This document shows positions 1 through 9,308 of a stretch of DNA of 64,000 nucleotides, piece after piece. The notes under the pieces were generated by a model. The model ran no database searches and had not been told where the DNA came from. It was given only the letters and a program-made list of their open reading frames with translations. A program made the position numbers and the translations under genes. Positions within the stretch are counted from its first letter, which is position 1. Each line of letters starts with the position of its first letter. The stretch lies in contig WNNJ02002209.1 in NCBI GenBank assembly GCA_012934845.2, positions 17,626 to 81,625 of the forward strand. The letters are read 5' to 3'. Source of the DNA: Pomphorhynchus laevis (Eukaryota; Acanthocephala; Palaeacanthocephala; Echinorhynchida; Pomphorhynchidae).

Positions 1-560
1 TTTTGCAATTCACAAAAGCAGTTATTTTCGTGAGGATTAGATTGATTTTGAATAAGCAATGTAGAAAATGCATGATAATTATATTGGTTAAGCATATCAA
101 TGGCTTGCTCGTCGTTTCCTCAAAACGAACTAATTGTCGTTGCGTTCCATGATGTAGTTGTATTTGTTTTTCCACTAATTTTATGGGCTTTGAGATTTTA
201 GACATTTACCGAACACAGTCCACCGCGCTAAACTAATGGCGATTGATAGCTTTTCGCAGTAACGGGAGTATTCATAGCGATGGCTAGTTTAAAAAGCTTT
301 ATCTTTATAACTTTGCAGATATTTTACAAGATGTGTCATTACACTGAGATCATCTTCATAAAGTTTTATTTGGCGCTTTGCTATCGTAAAAATAACTTTC
401 AAAAATGTTAACACATCGTCAAAGCTTAGCTCTCGACAATAAGTATACAGATATGACAGTATATATTCACGGAAATGAATCATATGATATTAACGCTCAT
501 TCAGAAGCTCTTTAATTGGCGTACCTGTGTGTTGTGAACAATGTTCGTTAGTCTGAATCA
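1..560 (-). pseudogene. Decayed fragment of an unidentified protein-coding gene
   Basis: Read on the minus strand, an intact 64-codon frame (289-483) continues upstream past one TAA through about 20 more residues that look like coding sequence, back to an AG that could be a splice acceptor near 560. Downstream of its stop the same frame resumes with protein-like composition, and another minus frame (205 down to 1) stays open to the window edge. No repeat family, motif or transposon signature is visible, unlike almost everything else here. I do not recognise the protein. Composition (helical, rich in L, Y, K, with two Cys) resembles a soluble helical protein. The best reading is a broken host gene copy or an exon with errors. 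A chance open frame is possible. Confidence 0.3.
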
Positions 561-866
561 GTATTATATTATAATCGAAAGAAGTGGGGGGGAGTCAAAA
601 GGATAGGTTCACTGATATAAGCTGGAACATTTTTATAAAACTGTCAAGAAAATCACTACATCGGCTTAGTTTAGACTCTGTTTGACATATACTATATTCG
701 AACGATATATTGCGCAAATTAAGTTTATTAAAGTCACAGGTTAAAATAATATTATTCTGAGAAGTTATTTATTAATGCCCACTGCAGCCTCTCGGCATTG
801 GGGTGATAGCAAAAGTTACAGGAATTACATAACTTGAATCACGACTGGGGGTGAGATTTTACTTGT
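561..866. other. Non-coding stretch, nothing recognised
   Basis: AT-rich DNA between the decayed gene fragment and the first LINE. It contains a short G run (near 586) and no convincing frame, repeat or hairpin. Confidence 0.5.
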
Positions 867-867
867 A

Positions 868-1494
868 GGATCATGCTCCAGGAACTCTTTCATCTTTCCC
901 CAGTCTCACCTGCCGAAGTCTCATCTGTCCTTATTTCCTTGCCCAACAAAACCTCACCTGCCTAGACCCTGCCTACCCCATACTTAAATTCATATGCTCA
1001 TCGATATTCCCTTTCCTCACCACCTTGTTTAACTCGTCCATCCACAGTCGTATCTTTCCTTCACACTGGAAATCCGCCATCGTTCGTCCTCTCATTACGA
1101 AACAATCGCTCGACCCCTCACTTCCTTCGAGTTATCGCCTCATTTCAATCCTCCCTACTCTTTTCAAGATCTTAGAGCGTCTTATCTTAATACAGATCAA
1201 CGCTTATCCCTCTTCATCCAATCTGTATCCTGCTTAACAATCTGCTTTCCGCTCTAATCACTCCACAGAAATAGCCTGCATGAAAGTTTACAACGACCTA
1301 ATCATTTCTCGTAAAAAGGCTCTATATAGTGTTATCATCTTCCTCGACCTGTCCTCCATCTTCGACATCGTCGACCACTCCATCCTCCTTTTTCGCCTTC
1401 GTTATGATTACGGCTTTTTTTCCTCCTCCGCAACATGGTTTGCATCATATCTATCCGACCGTTCTTTTCAAGTAACGGTCTTTTCTTTTTGAGG
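868..1494 (+). mobile_element. LINE family A, copy 1: reverse transcriptase fragment (CR1/L2-like)
   Basis: Two plus-strand frames (1025-1237 and 1280-1492), plus about 150 bases upstream, encode the front half of a non-LTR reverse transcriptase. Visible blocks are the RT 1 region ending in a variant of SYRPIS (SYRLIS), LERLILIQIN, and the motif A region FLDLSSIFDIVDHSILL, followed by the ASYLSDRSF segment typical of CR1/L2 elements. Residue for residue it parallels the minus-strand copy at 3371-4810. The copy lacks the endonuclease at its 5' side and stops before the YADD motif, where it abuts a different minus-strand LINE at about 1495. A stop near 1237 separates the two frames. Dead fragment. 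Confidence 0.8.
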
Positions 1495-2342
1495 TTGTTA
1501 CCAAAGAGGTTGTAGTAGAGTGACTGTTGTGGTTATTTTGGGATCGACGGCATTGATCTTTTCTGTGAACTCCTGGAAATGCTGTTGGAAGGCCGGTGAT
1601 TTTGATAAGCAAATACGTTGTTGGTAGACTATTGATAGAGGTCGGATCAACGTTAGAACAAAAAGTGGAGTAGTGAATTTTTAGTGAAAAGCCGAGTACC
1701 TTTTTGACGAAGCGCCATTTACAGGAGTCAAGTTGTTTGAAATTGTAAATCGAAAAGTCAGACCAGATGACGGGAAGCGCATAAGTAATCATGGATTCTA
1801 GCATTACTTTAAAGAAATGGAGTGCACCTTGTAAGGATAAACTAGCAGTTTCATAAAAGCGAAAGTTGATAAGATAATCCTACACGCTTTTTGTTCCAGG
1901 TGCAAATTAAATGACCACCAGAGGTTATATGAACGCTAAGATATTTATAGGAATATACGAATTCTATAAGCTGATTGTTTAATGATAACTTGTCAGTTCG
2001 GACTAGGCGACCACCACGACGAAATTTTATGGATTTTGTTTTTAATGTGTTGACAGTGAGGTCGTTTTGCAAACAGTATACATGAAGTTGGTCAAGTTAT
2101 GTCTGTAAAATTGTAAAGAATTCGCAGATTATCAGAAGATCATCGGCCAAAAGAAGGAGTTTGGACTTGGTAGACGTATTTTAAAAAATAAAAGCAGGTA
2201 TCCGATAAAAAGTAAAAATAGAAGAGCGCTAAGTGGGTCACCTTGTAATACTCCTTTATGTTGAATAATGGGTGCAGATTTAGATACGCTGTCGAATATG
2301 CGTATTTCATTGGGTGACAATGATATATATATGTTGGTAGTG
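1495..2342 (-). mobile_element. LINE fragment of a third family (RT with GVLQGDPLS motif)
   Basis: Three minus-strand frames follow one another in the right order. 2132-2386 carries an RT motif B variant, GVLQGDPLSALLFLLFI. 1851-2072 carries the later palm/thumb segment (TVNTLKTKSIKFRRGGRL, then YKYLSVHI, a degenerate YKYLGV). 1451-1804 carries a C-terminal segment. The KTK..FRRGG..YKYLG pattern is known from several non-LTR clades other than the CR1 group, so this is distinct from LINE families A and B here. The catalytic YADD falls in a frame break around 2130-2160 (ADD-like codons are visible). Clade not assigned. Confidence 0.6.
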
Positions 2343-2533
2343 CGAAAAATCGCTTGAAACTGTGGTCCAGGAGCCAAAACTGGCAACGATTGATTTAAAA
2401 TCCATATGTGCTGCTAAATAACTGGACTTCGATCATCAGCTCCATCAGTCTAATGTATCACTCCGAGACGCTCCTAACCACCCAGCAGTCATCGTCAGTC
2501 GGATGAAGTGGTTAGGGTGCGTTTCGACTGCAT
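2340..2533. repeat. Dispersed 195-bp repeat, copy 1
   Basis: This matches 53115-53308 in the same orientation with scattered differences. It holds a 9-bp perfect inverted repeat (CCTAACCAC ... GTGGTTAGG, near 2474-2516) and ends in GTTTCGACTGC. The second copy lies just downstream of a Penelope-like element, so this may be a terminal segment of such an element. The start of the 2132-2386 frame falls inside it, so its first residues are not LINE sequence. Confidence 0.7.
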
Positions 2534-2789
2534 TTTAATAATACAAATTTATTTAACGTGGCAAATGCGTACAAGCTGCACGCTTACAAATCACTAAAAA
2601 TGAAAAAGCCAAGCAGATAAATTGTTTAAATGGGATCGGATTTGGCGTTTGAAGCACGGCGGGAGGTTGATTGGCGTATATGAATGGGCAGATGATTCCA
2701 CGATAGAGGAGCAACCACCAGGAAGGAGCGGAGTCCAAAGGAGTAGAGTAGTTTAGGACATGTAAAAGAAGGGAATTACATGAACGCAA

Positions 2790-3299
2790 TTAACAGTAAA
2801 CAGAACAAGAATTATCAAGAAAAGGAAGGTTGAGAAATGAAAGGGTATGAAAAGTTACAAGGCGGAAAGCAACGAGAAGACGAATTTGAACACGACAATA
2901 AATTGTAGGCAAATCGAGAGAAGCAAAATGGTAGAATGTATGATCAAAACGACGAAGACTGAGGAGAATTCGGACGGATGCGTTGACGATGCGTTGTAGG
3001 GGAAGAAGAGTGGATTTAGGTGAGTTGGAAAATAGACTAAGACAATAATCGAGTCTAGAAAAAAGGAGAAAAGATATGAGAGTCATACAAGAAGGGAAAT
3101 CGATCAATCTACGAACTTGACGGAGGTTGCGGAGTATCAAGGTAGATGAGCGTACTTTATCTCTAACGAAAGGTTTAAGTGAAAGTCGGTTGTTGAAATG
3201 GAAGCCTAGGAAAACGAGATTATCAACGATAGGAAGAACTGTAGAATTTAACGATACGGAGGGAGGTTCGAAGCCGAGGCGTCGAGGTAGGATCCACAT
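2790..3299 (-). CDS. LINE A2 C-terminal domain
   Basis: 169 codons with the post-RT region typical of CR1/L2 elements: FLGFHFNNRLSLKPFVRDKV, then SRLDYCLSLFSNSP, then LQRIVNASVRILL and LPTIYCRVQIRLLVAFRLVT. In the family this region follows the palm/thumb and is thought to help target-primed reverse transcription. It is in a different frame from the RT at 3371-4810. The reading frame switches around 3410-3430, and the sequence from there to 3300 reads as the connecting NPDKSKIMW segment. The stop at 2790 looks like the genuine end, with the 3' untranslated part below it. Confidence 0.75.
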   Translation of the reverse strand: MWILPRRLGFEPPSVSLNSTVLPIVDNLVFLGFHFNNRLSLKPFVRDKVRSSTLILRNLRQVRRLIDFPSCMTLISFLLFSRLDYCLSLFSNSPKSTLLPLQRIVNASVRILLSLRRFDHTFYHFASLDLPTIYCRVQIRLLVAFRLVTFHTLSFLNLPFLDNSCSVYC

Positions 3300-3370
3300 A
3301 ATTTTGGATTTATCAGGATTCAGAGAAAGGCGAAGGGAAGAAATATGATTGGAAATTGAGGCAAGACAGT

Positions 3371-4810
3371 CTAAAGCAGAAACACTAAGATCGTGAATAC
3401 GAAAAAAATAGGTGCATAAGCGTAAATGAGAATGTCATCAGCATATTGCATAACATTGAAGTTAAATTTATGAGAAATCGAAGACAAATGACCGAGAAGA
3501 AGAGAGAAAATCATAGGGCCTAATACAGAGCCTTGTGGAACACCGGACAGGATGGACGAAGGGTGGGAGAGAGAAGAGTTAGAATATACGCGAAATGTAC
3601 GGTTTGATAGATATGAAGAAAACCATGATACAGTGGGTAAAGAGAAGCCATAATCATGACGAAGGCGATGGAGAAGAATCGAGTAATCGACAATGTCAAA
3701 AGCATACGATAGATCAAGAGAAACTATGACACTACAAAATTTGTGATCGCGCGATATGAGTAAGTCGTTATAAACTTTAAGACATGCAATTTTGGTAGAG
3801 TAATTAGAGCAAGAAGCGGCTTTGAAGGAAGGAAATAAGTTGGAGGAAAATAGATATGTATTAACTTGCTTAAGAACGATACGCTCAAGGAGTTTAGAGA
3901 GGGTTGGGAGAAGTGAGATAGGACGGTACGAAGATCGCAGTAAGGAGTCGAGAGATTGCTTTTTGATGAGAGGACGAACAGTGGCGCATTTCCAGATGGC
4001 AGGAAATGTACGGCTACGGATGGACGAGTTGAACAATGTGGTTATGAAGGGTAAGATAGAGGAGCAGATATTTTTAAGCAAGTGAGTGGAAATTGGGTCA
4101 GAAGGAGAGATTTTATTAGGTAATGACAGTAGAACCGAAGAAACTTCATTAGACGAAACGGGAAGAAGGTGGAATAGTTCTGGGAGGGAAGTATTTAAAG
4201 AGAAGAGTGGGTACAAGGGGACTACGGGTAGTAGGGAAAGTAAATTAGATAGCTTAGTTTGTAGATAAGAAAAAAATTCATCAGGATTTATATTACAAAG
4301 GGTAGATGGTCGTGAAAGAATTGAGTTTAAGATTTTCCGACGAGATTTAGAGTTGGAAGATGACTCGAGTTGATTTCGCCAAAAGTGAATACGTTTAGTA
4401 CGTATAAGAATGAGATGTGAACGGCGTAAAGAAAAGTAGGAATTACGGAGAATTGGAGGGAGTGAGTTGGGAGAACGTTTAAGAAAGCGATTATACATAC
4501 GAAAAGAGTGACGGAGTCGACGCTTAGAAAGACTACAGTCAGAATCGAACCAGGGAGCATGGCGCAAGCGCTTAGAACGTTGAAGTCGACGTAAGTTCAG
4601 AATCAAACAGAATGCAGAGATCATCGGGAGAGAGATAGTTAAGAGGAAGTGAAAAGAGTGAAGAATTGAGTAAGGCTGTGCAGAGAATAGGGATATCGAG
4701 AAGTTTCCAGGTCGACTTGGTGTGGATAATGATAAAGGCGGAGAAGAAGGACGGGTACGAGTAAGAGTGACAAGGAAATGATCGGACAAACCAGGATCAG
4801 TAATTGACAA
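3371..4810 (-). CDS. LINE A2 reverse transcriptase (with end of endonuclease)
   Basis: 479 codons. Residues 1-15 (SITDPGLSDHFLVTL) are the final SDH-type motif of the AP-like endonuclease. A basic linker follows (residues about 80-160). RT begins near residue 225 (SNEVSSVLLSLPNKISPSDP) and shows SYRPISLLPTLSKLLERI, VSLDLSYAFDIVDYSILL (motif A Asp), SGVPQGSVLGPMIFSLLL (motif B) and QYADD at residues about 455-459 (genomic 3434-3445), the catalytic pair. It is CR1/L2-like by these motifs. The frame runs out about 20 residues after YADD through a frameshift. The ATG at 4810 is only the first Met after a frame break, not a natural start. Confidence 0.85.
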   Translation of the reverse strand: MSITDPGLSDHFLVTLTRTRPSSPPLSLSTPSRPGNFSISLFSAQPYSILHSFHFLLTISLPMISAFCLILNLRRLQRSKRLRHAPWFDSDCSLSKRRLRHSFRMYNRFLKRSPNSLPPILRNSYFSLRRSHLILIRTKRIHFWRNQLESSSNSKSRRKILNSILSRPSTLCNINPDEFFSYLQTKLSNLLSLLPVVPLYPLFSLNTSLPELFHLLPVSSNEVSSVLLSLPNKISPSDPISTHLLKNICSSILPFITTLFNSSIRSRTFPAIWKCATVRPLIKKQSLDSLLRSSYRPISLLPTLSKLLERIVLKQVNTYLFSSNLFPSFKAASCSNYSTKIACLKVYNDLLISRDHKFCSVIVSLDLSYAFDIVDYSILLHRLRHDYGFSLPTVSWFSSYLSNRTFRVYSNSSLSHPSSILSGVPQGSVLGPMIFSLLLGHLSSISHKFNFNVMQYADDILIYAYAPIFFVFTILVFLL

Positions 4811-5479
4811 GGAGGTATAGTCATTGAAGCAGTTAGGAACATCAATGATGTCGAGAGCACCGCCGAGAATATGAGTTGGGCTTGTTGAAAGTAATTTATA
4901 GTTAACAATCAGAAAAAAGATTAGTTAAAGTGATAGAGTCAGAGATAGCCAAGCGATCAAGACGAATGTTAAAGTCACCGAGAACAAAGAAGAAGTATAA
5001 GACAATGAACAGTGAGACATAAGATCTGCAATGTCGTAAAAGAAGATACATGATGGGGCAACTGAACCTGGACGGTATATAATCACAAGTTCCAGAGGGA
5101 AAGGAGTTGATAATCTGCATATGAGTAATTCGAACGAGGTGTAACGGATGTTAACGTTAATTTTACGAAGAGACATTGGGTGACGAGCAATGGCAACAAT
5201 ACCGCCATGGTTAGAAGCAGTAGATGTGGACGAGACAACTGGACGAGCTGATTCCTTTAGAGAACAACCAGAGCGACATAGACGACGAATAGCAATATCG
5301 TCGGAGTCATGCCAGGATTCGGTAATGCAGAGAATATCGATAAATAATTGATCGAATATATCGAGGAGCATATCAGCTTTATGAAGAATGAAGCGAGTGT
5401 GGAATAGACTAAGACGAAAAGTATGCTTAGGAGCGAGATCGACTAGCGAAGAAGATAAGGGTGAGAGATGGGACTCCAT
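4811..5479 (-). CDS. LINE A2 apurinic-type endonuclease (N-terminal part)
   Basis: The frame 4925-5479 gives DILCITESWHDSDD (the conserved Glu/Thr motif of LINE endonucleases), then NHGGIVAIARHP and LVIIYRPGS, which are the standard blocks of the exonuclease-endonuclease-phosphatase fold. The GDFN block follows as LGDFNIRLDRLA in an overlapping frame (4902-5120), so there is a frameshift near 4980-5000. The enzyme nicks target DNA to prime reverse transcription. The same blocks recur on the plus strand in copy A3 (9542-10735), which supports the family assignment. Confidence 0.75.
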
Positions 5480-5574
5480 CGAATTTTTGGCCTTGTGTGT
5501 ACAACGTGAAAATTTTCGTTGATTTGACGTATAGATAAGGATGACTTGCCGTTTGTTTTAAGTCGATGTTTCTC

Positions 5575-6330
5575 AATGCGAGCTAAATTGAGCTGGGACA
5601 ATATCAGAAGGGGAGCGGTCAGGAAAGATACGAGAAGTAGATGAAGTGGTAAGAAGTTTAAAACGTTGGGAAAGTACAGTAGAGGCATGTGAACTATGTC
5701 GGAAAACAATTTTTAAGAGTGGAGGACTGAGATGATTGGATTTAGTGGATTTGTTTAAACGAATAAAGGATACAGGAGCGATATTATTGAAGAGGGATGG
5801 GTTATCATCAGGAAGAATGGTTGCTAGGATAGACCTGAAAGCAGATACATCATCATCGAGGCGAGATTGTGGAGAAGCAGATTCGGAAAGCTTTAAGTTT
5901 GATATGATTATACAGCGATCGCGCGAAGGAACACAATTTCGTGGAAGTGTTGGACGGACAAAGCTTGTAAGAGTCGAGGCAGATGAGCAGATAGATGTGG
6001 AAATGACAGGGGTGCTTGATAGAGAATTTATATTGGTTGGAGCAAGTGTGACTTGAACGGGGTGTTGAATCGGTTGATCAGAGATGTGACTGGAGATGAT
6101 TTTGAAGGAAGGATGTAAATTATTTGGAAGTGTTACGTGGGAGGTAGACTAAGGAGAATTAAGATATGTTGGGGCATGTGTGACAGGAGTGGAGTGTTGA
6201 ATCAGTTGATCGGAAATGTTACTGGAAATGATTTTGATGGAAGGATGTAGATTATTGGAAAGTGATACGTGGGAGGTAGAGCAAGGAGAATTAAGATAAG
6301 TTGGAGCATGTGTAACAGGAGTGGAGTGTT
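5575..6330 (-). CDS. LINE A2 N-terminal domain (ORF1-like region)
   Basis: A long minus-strand frame, interrupted by one TAG in the repeat region, runs from the 5' end to about 5575. It starts with two-plus copies of a Ser/Thr/Pro-rich 44-codon repeat, then a conserved block: DDDVSAFRSIL, FIRLNKS, PPLLKIVFRHSSHASTVL, RIFPDRSPSD. A similar block (Leu-Gly-Lys-Arg ... RLLKIVF ... DLG.DER) sits in the family B copies at 12384-13442 and 40586-41455. From general knowledge it is a recurrent N-terminal region of CR1-group LINEs, upstream of the endonuclease. Its role is presumed to be RNA binding but is not shown by sequence. Confidence 0.65.
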
Positions 6331-6338
6331 GAATCGGT
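6062..6338 (-). repeat. 132-bp tandem repeat inside the LINE A2 N-terminal region
   Basis: The landmark GTGTTGAATC recurs at 6062, 6194 and 6326, an exact 132-bp period (44 codons), so the repeat keeps the reading frame. Two full units and the start of a third remain. The third is cut by the neighbouring LINE tail. Units differ by scattered substitutions. Confidence 0.8.
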
Positions 6339-7815
6339 TATTATTATTATTAATTGAGCCGAGGCTCTTTACAAGTTGCTTCACAAAATAAAAAGAATAA
6401 AAAGAATAAGAGTCGTTTTGTCTCTCCCTCATCAGATAAACTACTGAAAATCCCACCGTTGTCTTGAGAAGGAATGGTCATCATACAGTAGGGTGCAAAA
6501 ACTTAAAGCAGTAGACGACAAAACGGTCACACTCTGAAGCGAATTCCAAGATCGTACGACTCGTTTGGCAAAGCAGGAAACTGCATGCATGTACCTTTGT
6601 GTTTTCAGCATCAGGGGGTGTCCGCGAAGAGAAGGTTGACCTCTCAGTTGCAGTAGATGTGACAGTGGATGATCTTTAGTATGCAGAATTTTCCAAACAA
6701 GAGAGATATCTCGATTGTCACGGATATATCGCAGACAAGGCATATTTAATATCTGGAGGCGTTTCGCGTAGCCATAAATATGCAGCCCTGAGACTAATTT
6801 AGTTGTTGATCTGAACACTTTCTCTAATGCACGACGCTCATAAGTAGTTTCGGGATAACAAGCTGGCGATGCGTATAAGATATGGCTCAAGAAAAACGCA
6901 TTTGCTAAGGTATGGTAACATAACGGATCTATGCCTATCAGAGCTCGACGAGTATGTCCTATTAAGCGTTTTGTGATGCAACACACGTAGTCTGAATGCT
7001 TTCGAGTGGATAAGTCAGCACAAACCCAAACTCCCAAATCTTTATATGAGTTGGTTATTTCGATACTAATTGAACCAAACTGGTACTCACCTCCAAGATG
7101 ATCACATGATCTTCGTGATATACGCATACATGTACATTTAGCGGAATTGATCCTCAAGTGATTTCGTATAGACCAATTGGATATAACGTCGACGTCGCTT
7201 TGTAAATGCTGTTTGTCAAGATCGGAAATAATAGGTCGCCAAACTTTAAGATCATCTGCATATAATAAACTGAATGAACTGATATTTGGTATCAAATCGT
7301 TGATATAAAGACTGAATAAGATGGGACCCAATACACTTCCCTGTGGAACACCTAACAACACTGGAAATGGACTCGACAGCGACTCATTTACTCGTACGAC
7401 ACTTTGTCGGTTGGAAAGGAATACACGAATCCAGTTTATGATCCTCTTATCAAGATGAATGTGCTCCAACTTCTCAATAAGACGCGTGTGATTAACTGAG
7501 TCGAACGCTTTTGAGAAATCAAAGAAAATGACATCAACTGGTATGCCTTGATCATAATAGTGATACCAATTTTCACGTGCATGTACAAGATTAGTAGTCG
7601 TGGAATAACCTTTTCGGAAGCCATGCTGTGCTGGGTTCAAAATTTGAAATCTATTTAGAAATTCTATTATTCGTCGCTTAATCAATCTTTCTAGCACACG
7701 AAAACACACGCAAGTGAGACTAATAGGCCTATAATTGTCAATGGACGAACTATCCCCTTTCCTATAAATAGGGCAGATGATGGAATTCTGCCAATTAGAA
7801 GGAACAACGCCAAAA
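6339..7815 (-). mobile_element. LINE family B, copy 2: 5'-truncated reverse transcriptase and C-terminus
   Basis: The minus-strand element begins in the RT (VVPSNWQNSIICPIYRKGD, near 7810) and runs through the C-terminal domain to a 3' end made of repeated TAA at about 6339-6350. TAA-type tails and the VLERL, HGFRKGYST, FFDFSKAFD, GVPQGSVLGPILF and YADD motifs place it in the CR1/Jockey group. It sits directly against the truncated 5' end of LINE A2. It is a 5'-truncated insertion, as usual for LINEs. The 3' untranslated part is 6339-6440. Confidence 0.8.
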
Positions 7816-8303
7816 GCAATAGATATTATACTCAACGTCTCTAGTCTAACTGGATAAGGAATGGAGCGAGTTGCCGGAACCAAGTGCGTGGTTATTCTCA
7901 AAATGTTGTCGAATTCACTCAATTCTGATTTCAGTTGAGGGTGTGTCGCGTGAGATGCATAAAGCATATGTAATTTTAAGGGACTCGAATATAAAATGCG
8001 TAAAGCCTTTGGCTCAAGTCGTCCTACGTTTCGATAAAGAAATCCTAATATTCTACGGCATTTTGCAATAATCGCAGAAGAATGATGACGAGATTTTAAA
8101 TTGAAGGAGATAACAAAACCTAGATCAGTAAAGTGATTTACTGATTCGATAACTGTTGAGCTGAATTGATAAGAAGGGGAAGGTAATCGGGATTGACCAA
8201 TTCGTGCGTAAAGATAAGCGCTATTCAGTTGATGATGTAATATTTTCTTTAAAGTAGTCGTTACGATCAAATGGTGGCCTGCAGGTCCGTTAAAAATTAG
8301 CAT
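6441..8303 (-). CDS. 620-codon chimeric LINE ORF (C-terminal piece of one copy fused to RT of another)
   Basis: An uninterrupted 620-codon frame, but not a natural protein order. Residues about 1-160 are the late palm/C-terminal region of one family B copy (RIGQSRLPSPSYQFS, FTDLGFVIS, SELSEFDNILR), matching 43255-43917. From residue about 163 (FGVVPSNW) the frame passes into the start of an RT of another copy and contains FFDFSKAFD, GVPQGSVLGPILF and YADD (genomic about 7252-7263), then its own C-terminal domain (LLQLRG, LRGHPL, RVVRSWNSL). The join lies at about 7812-7816, where the match to the 43.5-kb copy ends. Both parts are non-LTR RT sequence. Whether the long frame is ever translated is unknown, and in-frame joining may be chance. 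Confidence 0.75.
   Translation of the reverse strand: MLIFNGPAGHHLIVTTTLKKILHHQLNSAYLYARIGQSRLPSPSYQFSSTVIESVNHFTDLGFVISFNLKSRHHSSAIIAKCRRILGFLYRNVGRLEPKALRILYSSPLKLHMLYASHATHPQLKSELSEFDNILRITTHLVPATRSIPYPVRLETLSIISIAFGVVPSNWQNSIICPIYRKGDSSSIDNYRPISLTCVCFRVLERLIKRRIIEFLNRFQILNPAQHGFRKGYSTTTNLVHARENWYHYYDQGIPVDVIFFDFSKAFDSVNHTRLIEKLEHIHLDKRIINWIRVFLSNRQSVVRVNESLSSPFPVLLGVPQGSVLGPILFSLYINDLIPNISSFSLLYADDLKVWRPIISDLDKQHLQSDVDVISNWSIRNHLRINSAKCTCMRISRRSCDHLGGEYQFGSISIEITNSYKDLGVWVCADLSTRKHSDYVCCITKRLIGHTRRALIGIDPLCYHTLANAFFLSHILYASPACYPETTYERRALEKVFRSTTKLVSGLHIYGYAKRLQILNMPCLRYIRDNRDISLVWKILHTKDHPLSHLLQLRGQPSLRGHPLMLKTQRYMHAVSCFAKRVVRSWNSLQSVTVLSSTALSFCTLLYDDHSFSRQRWDFQ
7816..8300 (-). mobile_element. 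LINE family B, copy 1: fragment of the RT thumb/C-terminal region
   Basis: Residues encoded here match the minus-strand copy at 43255-43917 almost line for line. Both lack the RT core. The upstream end fades at about 8300 in AT-rich DNA. The downstream end is the chimeric join at about 7815. Confidence 0.75.
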
Positions 8304-8567
8304 TGGAAATATACCTTCAATTTAAATTTTTCTAAAGTATGAAGGTGAAGAAATAAAAAATGATTAGTTATCATTTGGGAAGCGAATTATCATTATAATT
8401 TGTATACGAAGCGAATACGCTTGAAAGATAAGAAGGAAATAAAAGTTTTAATATGAATAGTAAAAGAGGTTCCTGAGGAATAAGGTTTTATGAATATTTC
8501 GGAACATGTTAAATATGTGATTAATTTAACATATATTCGGGTTTTGTTGGCTCTGACGGCATCACTA

Positions 8568-8601
8568 ATTCAACGACCACTGCCAAAAGTGGTCGTTGAA
8601 T
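8568..8601. repeat. Perfect 14-bp inverted repeat with 6-base loop
   Basis: Arms ATTCAACGACCACT (8568-8581) and AGTGGTCGTTGAAT (8588-8601) are exact reverse complements around GCCAAA. No neighbouring gene explains it as a terminator or histone-type stem-loop. Confidence 0.8.
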
Positions 8602-8624
8602 AAACACTAAGTATTTTTAATAAT

Positions 8625-8815
8625 TATTGGAGCTGGATCAAAGAAAAGAGGAAATTATTTTTGATATTTCGCTAACTTCTGTTAGCGTCTCCAGAAACTC
8701 CGTAATTTTCTGAAGATGCTAACAGAAGTTTGCTAAATATGAAAAATAATTTCCTCTTTTCTTTGATACAGCTTCAATAATTATTTATCAATAATGGATC
8801 AGTATCAACTATTTA
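8625..8815. repeat. Head-to-head inverted pair of the hairpin repeat unit
   Basis: The sequence TTATTGGAGCTGGATCAAAG ... TTTCGCTAACTTCTGTTAGCGTC is followed by its reverse complement with small differences, giving arms of about 85-90 bp. The unit is the same as the one arrayed in tandem at 57370-58330. Each arm includes a short stem (CGCTAAC/GTTAGCG type) next to CTGAAGA and GAAAC-like blocks. Confidence 0.8.
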
Positions 8816-9308
8816 AAAAAAGGTGAAACTTATGCTAAAAAGTGCAAAAGAAAATAAAAGATCGTACATAATATGAAAGAATGAAATAAGTATAGAATTA
8901 AAAAAACCACTGAGTGCTCTTGACCGAAGTTAAAAGACCTGTACGAAGAGGAGTAATACGTCGCAATGTACTAGGTACAGAGTGGGGAAAATATTTAGTT
9001 AAATGCCGCCTTTTTCCGGTTCTCAAATTTTGCATGACGGAAAGTATTTATAAGATACATACGTTCTTATTCGGATTTTTAACAGAGGATAATCATATTA
9101 GGAGATATTTAATTTGTATTTTTTTAAAATAAAATAAAATAAAAATGTGTAACGTTAGAGAAAAAATGAGAAACGTTAGATAATATTGCTTTCCACATCC
9201 TACATTATCCATATTCTCTTTGTATCCCGCTGTCGAACCTACTCCCTTAATATCCTGAAATTTCAGATCTCATATCGTGGCCTCACCCACTCACGTCAAT
9301 CGACCTCC

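Larger units (their letters stand above)
2534..6338 (-). mobile_element. LINE family A, copy 2: near-full-length CR1/L2-like element
   Basis: Minus-strand element with, in order of transcription: an N-terminal domain with tandem 44-codon repeats (6338 to about 5575), an AP-type endonuclease (5479 to about 4780), reverse transcriptase (4810-3371), CR1-type C-terminal domain (3299-2790) and a short 3' segment to about 2534. It is the most complete family A member in the window and the reference for the others. The 5' end is cut at 6338 by the TAA-rich tail of a family B LINE. Frame breaks separate the parts (for example near 3410-3430, next to a run of T/A after YADD), so it is not active. Confidence 0.85.
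8304..9185. other. AT-rich non-coding DNA with two structured repeats
   Basis: No convincing gene. It contains the perfect hairpin at 8568-8601 and the head-to-head repeat at 8625-8815. An 8914-9132 plus frame has no recognisable features and is probably chance. Confidence 0.5.

Noticed and set aside
3127-4268. Plus-strand frames of 60-87 codons as genes
   Set aside because: They are antisense shadows of the minus-strand LINE A2 reverse transcriptase.
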